Source of the DNA: Linanthus parryae
Lineage: Eukaryota > Streptophyta > Magnoliopsida > Ericales > Polemoniaceae
Direction of reading: 5' to 3'
NCBI GenBank assembly: GCA_023055425.1
Contig: JALGPY010000003.1
Coordinates: 71,151,491-71,215,490, forward strand
Length of the DNA: 64,000 nt
The translations under genes and the position numbers were made by a program. Below the pieces are notes generated by a model, which was given only the letters and a program-made list of their open reading frames with translations, was not told the origin of the DNA and did no database searches. Below, piece by piece: positions 57,274 to 64,000 of this stretch (position 1 is the first letter of the stretch; every line of letters begins with the position of its first letter).

Positions 57274-59449
57274 TGTTAACGACATAAAATTGCATGTTTT
57301 AGTATGTTAATGAACTTTCCATAACTTGCTAATATGTGTAATCTATCTATTTTATCTCTCTTTCTAGACTTATGCTTGTCTTCATAGTTTTGGTTGTTTT
57401 TATCTTGTTTTGTAGGCAAAGACATGATTTAAAGAAGAAGCTAGCTAGGGGAGAGCTCGAATGATGAATTGAGACGCTTTGGACGGGCCAAGAGACATGA
57501 AGAAAGGGCTTGGTGGACTTAATTGGAAGAATATCTGAAGATAGAGGTCAAAAAGTGAAGTTTAAGAAGACAAGGGACCAATTCGCAAAGCCAAAGTTAC
57601 ATCAGAGGGCTTATTTGAAGACACTTTAAAGGAGTTGGGGCTCAATTGCAAGATTCTAAACACTTTAAAGAGCTATTTTGAAATATTTCTAACGGAGTGG
57701 GGGTGAAGTTACAGTTTACTCAACGTTTTAAGAGGAGAGAGGGTCTTTTTGCATTTTCTTCAAAATAACAGTTGCAACGCAGCTGTTCTCTCTTCCTCAC
57801 GACGCTAAACACGCAGCAGAGCCCAGGAAGCCATGGACGTCCTTCACAGAAGCTTCAGCAAACCCCTAACCCAACCAAATCAGCACCAAATCAAACAAGG
57901 ACGGTCTCAAATTGCTCCCTAGCCCATCCTCTACATAACTCAGCTCTCAATTCGCCCCAAAAGTGAATTTACAAGAAAGCCCCAATTCGAGCTAGGGTTC
58001 ATAAGCGGCTGCAAATCAACGATTCAGATGAATTGAGTTCAACTAGATGGCTGAGATGAGTTCTTGGAGGCCAAGAAACGTAGAAGAAACATCTATATAA
58101 GTGAATACTGAAGAAATTTCGAGCTCTTCTCTCTGACCCGACGGCTACACACGACGCTCTGTTGATGGGTTCTTCTTTCTCCTCTCTCGCTCTCCGATTT
58201 CTATGAGTTTCTGGTTGTTCTTGACCCTCCTAAGGGCGAAGAACATAGAAAGAGGAAGAGAGGGAGAGAGGAGGACATATTCAGGACGATTTGTGGGCTG
58301 TTCTACGCTCTGTTTTGGTCACTGTTCTTTCTCTGTTCTTGAGCCACTTCAGGGTTTGTTATGTGACTGCTGCTGCTGAGTTCTTGCGATAGCAGCAGCA
58401 GCAATAGCTTATTAGGGAAATTGCTCCATTAGTTTGTAGCTTAGTTGTGTTTTTGGCTATTTTGCTCTTAGTTTTGTGTAGTTTCTATCAAGTGTTGAGG
58501 TTGAATTGGCAAAAACAAGTGTATGACATCAATTGTGATTCAAGCTTTGATTATTGAAAGTAAATTTCTCTCAATCTCTCTTGAATTTCTTATAATCTTT
58601 AGCTAATTCACTTGCTTGGGTGATTTGGGACTATCTAGTGTCTAAATCTCCATATTGATTCAAGTTAAACTTCAAGGATGAATGGGTTGAATTGGGTTCA
58701 CTCGAATGCTTAGTGCAATGTTTGGATTTCTCTTGTTAAAGTATTTGATGCATTGAATAGGTAGATGTGCGAATAATCTTGACTTGTTTGATTTGGGGTT
58801 GCATTTGACTAAGAGGAGCTCATCAATCCTAACTTTGAGAAATTGAGTATTAGTTAGGTGATTTGAGTGAGAATTTACAAATCTCATTTGTTGCTTGATC
58901 TTTCATGTGGAGACACCTATGTGTGTTTACATATGGTTGATGCTTGAAACACTTGAAATTTGGGGAATCTCATTTGAATAGCCTCCTTAGTGCTTGATTA
59001 GCGTGTTGGATTTGCACACTTCTCTTGTCGCGAGTTGGATTGCATGAGCAATCACTTCTTGAGATACTTCTCTTGTGGATTGACACATGCATGTGAGAGT
59101 CGGGCTTGAATATAATAGGAAGATTGGTCACTAGAGAAACTGGTGATCCCTAGCCCCTCATTACTTTTTATTTCACTACTTTTTTGAATCATAAATTTAG
59201 TAGTTGTTCAATTTGTTCTTTAAATTCTCAAATCTCAACTCGCTCAATCAATTGATTTTGGTGGATTTGATAGCTTGGCAAGCTTTAAAGCCTATGAGAA
59301 TTTACATTATTTTCTTTAGTTAGTTCCTTAGTTGTGTTACTCTAGTGATAGTAAGTCATTCTCTAAACCTCCTATCCTTGTAGATTCGACTCCGGACTTA
59401 CCGGATTATTACTTGAGACGATATCCTATACTTGGGATTTTGTCGAACA
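57274..59449 (+). repeat. 3' LTR of element G
   Basis: 2.18 kb, TGTTAACG...GTCGAACA. TATA box CTATATAAG near 58092. Shorter CT microsatellite than the 5' LTR. Confidence 0.93.
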
Positions 59450-59454
59450 GCCAA

Positions 59455-60215
59455 GCATGATGAAAGTTCAGAAAAGAACATTGAGGTAATGGTAAACTGC
59501 AAAATTTCAAAACCAACAGAAGCCCTATCTGATTATCTTAGAACAATGCTTTTAGATAAAGAGGACTATCTGAAAGAGATTAGAGTTTTGAAAGAAAAGG
59601 TTCATGAGCAAGCAGAAGAGAACATACATCTTGTTTGCCTGAATCAGAATCTTGAAATCTCTCAGAAAAAAACTGACAGTGATTTCAAGGCCTTCAAAAC
59701 AAGTTTCAAAGCCTTGAAAACACAAGTCAAGGAAGTAGTCACTGAAAACTCTCTCTTGAGTAACATCATTGTTAATCTAAGACATCAAGTTGATGAATTG
59801 GATAATAAAAGACTACTCTAACTGAAAAACATCACGAATCTGAATTGGTCAAAACAAAACGTGCAAGCTTAGAACACAACTTGAACTTGATTCTTGGAGG
59901 TAGCTTATAGTCTGTTCACAAAACTGGTATTGGATACAATCCAAATTTTCCAAAGAAAAACAATACCCCATTACTGCAGTAAGATTGGTCATGTTTAAGA
60001 TGACTTGTCCTTTTAGAAGAAGAGACCCTCACATAATGAGGAACACGTTTCCCTTCCAACTCAAAGGAAAAGTTAGACATATTTGGATTCTTAACGGGGT
60101 TAGACCACCTAACATGGTTGAACCTGAATATGAATCTAAATTCAGCACTTGGTCTAACAGGTTGTTAATGCAGTGAATGGTGTTTGCAGGTTGCCACAAA
60201 GATCTAAGAGAAAAA
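59455..60215 (+). pseudogene. Element F gag, second part, and gag-protease linker
   Basis: Continues gag after the duplication GCCAA: KHDESSEKNIEVMVNCKISK, then a coiled-coil region (LKEIRVLKEKVHEQAEENIH; ENSLLSNIIVNLRHQVDEL). It is open to 59821, then broken by stops. Two copies of the CAAGGCCTTGAA motif lie within the coding part (59693 and 59704), encoding FKAFK and FKALK. A lysine- and asparagine-rich linker leads to protease. Confidence 0.75.
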
Positions 60216-61700
60216 ATGGTTTATGGATAGTGGTTGCTCAAGACACATGAGTGGAAAGAGATCTCTATTCTCGAAACTGAAAGAGCAATCAGAAGGATCA
60301 ATTATAATTTGTGACAAAGGAAAATGCGACATTCTTGGTATTGGTAAAGTTGGTACAAATTCTGAAAATTCTATATCCGATGTATATGAAGTTGATGGTT
60401 TGAAATTAAATTTGCTTAGTGTATCTCAGCTTTGTGACAATGGAAACAAGGTTAAATTTGATAAAAACAAATGTGTGGTGAAAAATGAGAAATCTGGCAA
60501 TTGCATTCTCACAGCCTCTAGATCAAACAATGTTTATACTTTTCAAACTAACAATGTTGCAGGTGAAAACATGAAGTGTCTCAAGGCCTTGAAAGAAGAT
60601 TCAAAGCTTTGGCACAGAAAGTTGGGACACATTAGCTTGCATACCTTGAACAAGTTAGTTTCCAAGAACTTAGTAAGAGGTCTACCCTATAGCAAGTTTA
60701 TAGATGAAGAAGTATGCAAGGCATGTGCACAAGGCAAGAAAACTAGAAGCTCTTTCAAGCCAAATAACTTTGTAAGTACTACTAGACCTATTGGACTCTT
60801 TCATATGGATCTCTGTGGTCCTATGAGAACTCCAAATCCAAAGGGTAAGAAGTACATGCTTGTTATTGTAGATGATTTCTCTATATATACTTGGGTTATG
60901 TTTCTTAGAGAAAAATCTGAAGCTCTCACTGAATTTTCAAAGCTTTGTAGAGAACTTCAAACATTGAAAAAACTACCTATTGCCTCAATTAGGAGTGATC
61001 ATGGTAGAGAGTTTTATCAACTTGAGTTTGATGGATTCTGTTCTAATCATGGCATCTCTCACATCATAGAACTCCTCAACGGAATGGATTTGTTGAAAGA
61101 AAGAACATGACTCTTGAAGACATGTCAAGAACAATGCTTCTGGAAAACAAGTTGCCAAAGTATTATTGGGCAGAAGTTGTGAATACAACTAACTATATTC
61201 TTAACAGGTGCTTAATCAGACCTATTTTGAAGAAGACTCCCTATGAGTTGTTCAAAGGAAGAAATTCAAACATTTCTTACTTCAAACCATTTGGTTGTAC
61301 TTGTTTTGTCCACAATAATGGTAAGGACAATGTTGGTAAGTTTAATGCAAGAAGTGATGAAGGTATTTTTCTTGGCTACTCACAGACAAGCAAAGCCTAT
61401 AGAGTTTATAATAAGATAACCAAGCTTGTTGAAGAAAGCATTCATGTTATTTTTTATGAAAGCTATGATGGTTCTTTGAGTGATGGTTTTGCAGATATCA
61501 ATCTGAACAAGCATGATTTAGATACTGAAGAAGAATCCTCAAAAGGTCCAAGGAAATGTCACGGGAACAAGACAGGCATTTTCAAGGCCTTGAAACAGAA
61601 CCTCCAGAGAAGACAGCAGAACAAGCCATTACTTCAAGTTCTCATAGACTTGAGAAGAAAACTGAAGAGCCTAACCATGGACACCAAGGAAGAGATTTAG
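60216..61700 (+). pseudogene. Element F protease and integrase (broken)
   Basis: Protease site FMDSGCSRHMSG at about 60217. The zinc module follows (LWHRKLGHISLHTLNKL with CKACAQGKK, 60605-60740), then the core: FHMDLCGPMRTPNPKGKKY, VIVDDFSIYTWVMFL and IRSDHGREFYQ. A frameshift near 61060 precedes the catalytic glutamate region; from 61107 TLEDMSRTMLLENKLPKYYW and PFGCTCFVHNN and GIFLGYSQTSKAYRVYN are open to 61700. Order and motifs are those of Copia. Confidence 0.87.
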
Positions 61701-63361
61701 ATATCTCTCATATCATCCTGCTGATAACATTATTTCTGATCCAACCACTGGTACACAAACCAGATCACAGTTGAAGAATATTTGTACTTTTAATGATTTT
61801 ATTTCTCTTGTAGAACCTAAAATTGTGAAGGAAGCATTACAAGAAGCAGACTAGATTATAGCAATGCAAAGTGAACTCAATGAGTTTGAAAGGAACAAGG
61901 TTTGGAATCTAGTTCCTCCACCAAGAAATCAGTATGTTATTGGAACCAGATGGTTATTCAGAAACAAGTTAGATGAGAATGGAAATCTAATAAGGAACAA
62001 AGCTAGATTGGTAGCTCAAGGCTACAATCAAGAAGAAGGTATTGAATATAAAAAAACTTTTGCTCCAGTTTCCAGGTTAGAAGCAACTAGAATTCTACTT
62101 GCATTTGCATCTCACAAAAACATGAAAATATTTCAAATGGATGTAAAGTGTGCATTTCTAAATGGCTATCTGCAAGAAGAATTTTATGTTGCTCAACCAC
62201 CAGGTTTTGAAAATTACAAGTTTCCAGATCATGTTTACAAACTTGACAAAGCTCTTTATGGTTTGAAACAAGATCCAAGAGCTTGGTATGAAAGATTGTC
62301 AAAATTTCTACTTGAAAATGATTTCAAAAGATGATTAGTAGACAAAACCCTTTTCACAAAGACTCATGAGAAATACATGCTTGTAGTTCAAATTTATGTT
62401 GATGATATTCTGTTTGGAGCTACTAATGATCTTTTGTGCAAGGAATTCTCAAGTCTTATGAGCAGGGAATTTGAAATGAGCTTGATGGGAGAATTGAACT
62501 TCTTTCTTGGACTTCAAATACATCAGATGAAGAAGGGCATATTCTTACATCAAAGCAAGTACACAAAGGACTTGCTAAGAAAGTATAATATCTCTTATTC
62601 CAAAGAGATTAAGACCCCCATGAGTTCTACATTGTCTTTACACAAGGATGAATCAGGTAAGAGTGTGAATGTGAAAGAATATAGAGGTATGATTGGATCA
62701 TTAATCTACCTCACAGCCAGTAGACCTGATATCATGTTCAGTGTGTGTAAGTGTGCTAGATTTCAAGCTGATCAAAAATAATCACACTTGACTGTAGTTA
62801 AAAGAATTTTTAGATATCTCACTGGTACCAAAGACTTAGGGCTTTGGTATCCTAAACATTCTAACTTCTCTTTGTGTGGCTATTCAGATGTTGACTTTGC
62901 AGGATATAACGTTGATAGAAAGAGCACATCAGGATGCTGTCAATTTCTCGGATCATCCTTAATCAGCTGGCATTCAAAGAATCAAAACTCAGTTGCACTA
63001 TCAACAACTAAAGATGAATACATAGCAGCTGGACTTGCTGCTCAGAAGTGTTATTGATAGCACAACAAATGAGAGATATTGGAATTGATTTCAGATATAT
63101 ACCTATCAAGTGTGACAACACATGTGCAATATCAATTACAAATATCGAGTTCAGCATTCCAGAACAAAGCATATTGATGTTAGACATCACTTCATCAGAG
63201 ATCGTGCTGAAAAAGGTGATGTTTTTCTTGAATTTGTTTCTACTAACTTGCAATTTGCAGACATCTTCGCTAAACCATTGCCAGATGAAAGATTCTCAGC
63301 CTTAAGATTGGAATTGGTCATGCTAATAAAGAAGCATTGGTTTAGGGGGAGACTCAGGTAA
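61701..63361 (+). pseudogene. Element F reverse transcriptase and RNase H (broken)
   Basis: RT opens with NEFERNKVWNLVPPPRNQ (61880), RWLFRNKLDENGNLIRNKAR and IFQMDVKCAFLNGYLQEEF. A stop at 62332-62334 is followed by the catalytic YVDDILFGATN near 62395. It continues through LNFFLGLQIHQMKKGIFLHQ; a TAA lies at 62779-62781. RNase H shows GYSDVDFAGYNVDRKSTSGC, SVALSTTKDEYIAAGLAAQK and, after a frameshift near 63050-63130, [18 protein letters not shown] and [15 protein letters not shown]. The last part ends at 63361. Confidence 0.88.
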
Positions 63362-63762
63362 GTTTCATGTGTTTCAAAGGTTTGAACTAATTTTCAAATC
63401 CTTGAAATTATTTTCAAATCTTTGAGTATATGTGCGTTACTTCATACAACTTTTCAAGGACTTGAGATCCTTTCCAAAGCTTTGAAAATAAGACGGCGTG
63501 CTAGATAGTTAATAAAATGAATCTTTCAATATTGGGTGTTATCTTTCTAGATAATTGCTCAATTTTGCCACTCGATTTTTCATATACCGCCATAATATGA
63601 TTATATATTTTATTTCCAACAACACACACAAATTTGAATCTTTTTTGATTCAGCAGATCTTCAAAGATCAGAAAGAAAATTTAGTTTCCTTTTCAAACTG
63701 AAACTCTCTTCTATTTATCTCCTTCGCATCTATCCTACCTCTCTCTTATTCTCCAAACCCTA
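63362..63762 (+). other. Spacer after RNase H of element F
   Basis: 400 bases without a gene. It contains five TTTCAAA(G/T)NNTTGAA-type near-palindromes (63372, 63392, 63411, 63452, 63471), then AT-rich and pyrimidine-rich sequence up to the next ORF. Confidence 0.6.
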
Positions 63763-64000
63763 ATGAGCACCAGAAGAGCCTCAGACAGAATCAAGATGGC
63801 TAGTGGTTCAAAGGCTGCAACAGAAAAGAAAAGAAAGACTATTGTGGAAGAGGTTCAAACCATTAGTGGGGATTCCCGTTCAAAGACCCCTACTGCAGAA
63901 GACATAGCACCTCCTCCTCCCTAGAAGAAGGCCAAGAAAGATGAGACACCAGTGTCCAGCAAGAAGAAGAAGATGGCAGTGGAATCTGCACCAGAAAAAC
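63763..64000 (+). pseudogene. Start of a third ORF of element F (env-like position), cut by the window
   Basis: ATG at 63763 opens a basic, Ser/Thr-rich frame (STRRASDRIKMASGSKAATE) with TAG at 63922-63924, after which the same frame stays open and lysine-rich to the window edge. In Sireviruses a further ORF, often called env-like, lies at this place. No membrane segment is visible in the part present, so the name describes position only. Confidence 0.5.

Larger units (their letters stand above)
36633..59449 (+). mobile_element. Element G: non-autonomous LTR element with one unfamiliar ORF
   Basis: LTRs at 36633-38821 and 57274-59449, both TGTTAACG...GTCGAACA. A perfect 5-bp duplication GCCAA flanks it (36628-36632 and 59450-59454) and joins the two halves of element F gag. 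Primer site for tRNA-Asp at 38828-38845 and polypurine tract GGCGAGTTGGGGGGTG just before 57274. Both traits, plus the GAGGACGAGCAAAAGG motif, are typical of Athila-like elements and their LARD derivatives. After removal of the inserted element H the internal part is about 3.5 kb and shows no gag or pol motif, only one long broken ORF. Confidence 0.88.
34296..64000 (+). mobile_element. Element F: Sirevirus (Copia, Maximus/SIRE type), runs past the window
   Basis: A 5' LTR of roughly 1.2 kb, primer site at 35508, gag, then after the inserted element G the rest of gag, protease, integrase, RT, RNase H and the start of a further ORF at 63763. Copia order plus a third ORF after RNase H is the Sirevirus plan. 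A palindromic TTTCAAGGCCTTGAAA-like motif recurs along the element. The 3' LTR is outside the window, so LTR borders and age cannot be checked. The 5' border is an estimate. Confidence 0.82.

Overview
This window looks like repeat-dense, probably pericentromeric or otherwise heterochromatic DNA from a flowering plant, more likely a eudicot than a grass. No host gene, rRNA or tRNA gene was recognised. Almost every base belongs to LTR retrotransposons nested inside one another, and every coding region carries stops or frameshifts. Evidence for a plant includes tRNA-iMet and tRNA-Asp type primer binding sites, a Sirevirus with the start of a possible extra ORF, a Tat-lineage Gypsy element with an archaeal-type second RNase H, a Del/Tekay-like chromovirus, and a plant-mobile-domain-like protein on the strand opposite to the Tat pol.

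Layout. (E) 1-3937: 3' part of a non-coding, large Gypsy-type element with its 3' LTR. (D) 3938-4500: reverse-strand LTR piece related to the LTR of B. (A) a minus-strand Copia element split into 4501-5027 and 31090-about 34295. (B) 5028-31089: plus-strand Copia element inserted in the RT gene of A, with 5-bp target duplication ATATC. (C) 9318-27088: a head-to-tail chromovirus array, LTR-int-LTR-int-LTR-partial int-partial LTR, inserted in the pol region of B. (F) about 34296-64000: a Sirevirus running off the right edge. (G) 36633-59449: an LTR element inserted in the gag of F (duplication GCCAA); it lacks gag and pol but has one long, unfamiliar, broken ORF. (H) 39716-54627: a Tat-lineage Gypsy element inserted in the ORF of G (duplication ATGAC).

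The most unusual content is in H. After its integrase comes a set of about twelve 54-55 bp repeats, each with a small hairpin whose stem is kept by paired changes. Then, on the minus strand, a six-exon gene (53229 to 48925) can be modelled with splice junctions that keep phase. It starts with a plant-mobile-domain-like region and ends in a coiled coil. In C, the U3 region of each full LTR holds a roughly 51-bp periodic set of inverted repeats around TGACAC/GTGTCA with several CACGTG cores, just upstream of a TATA box. In F, a TTTCAAGGCCTTGAAA-type palindrome recurs through LTR, gag, pol and 3' region.

Relative age: H has the most similar LTR pair (a few percent different by eye), while the LTRs of B differ at roughly one base in ten over the first 300 bases. 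All statements rest on reading the sequence; family names come from recognised motifs and no database search was possible.
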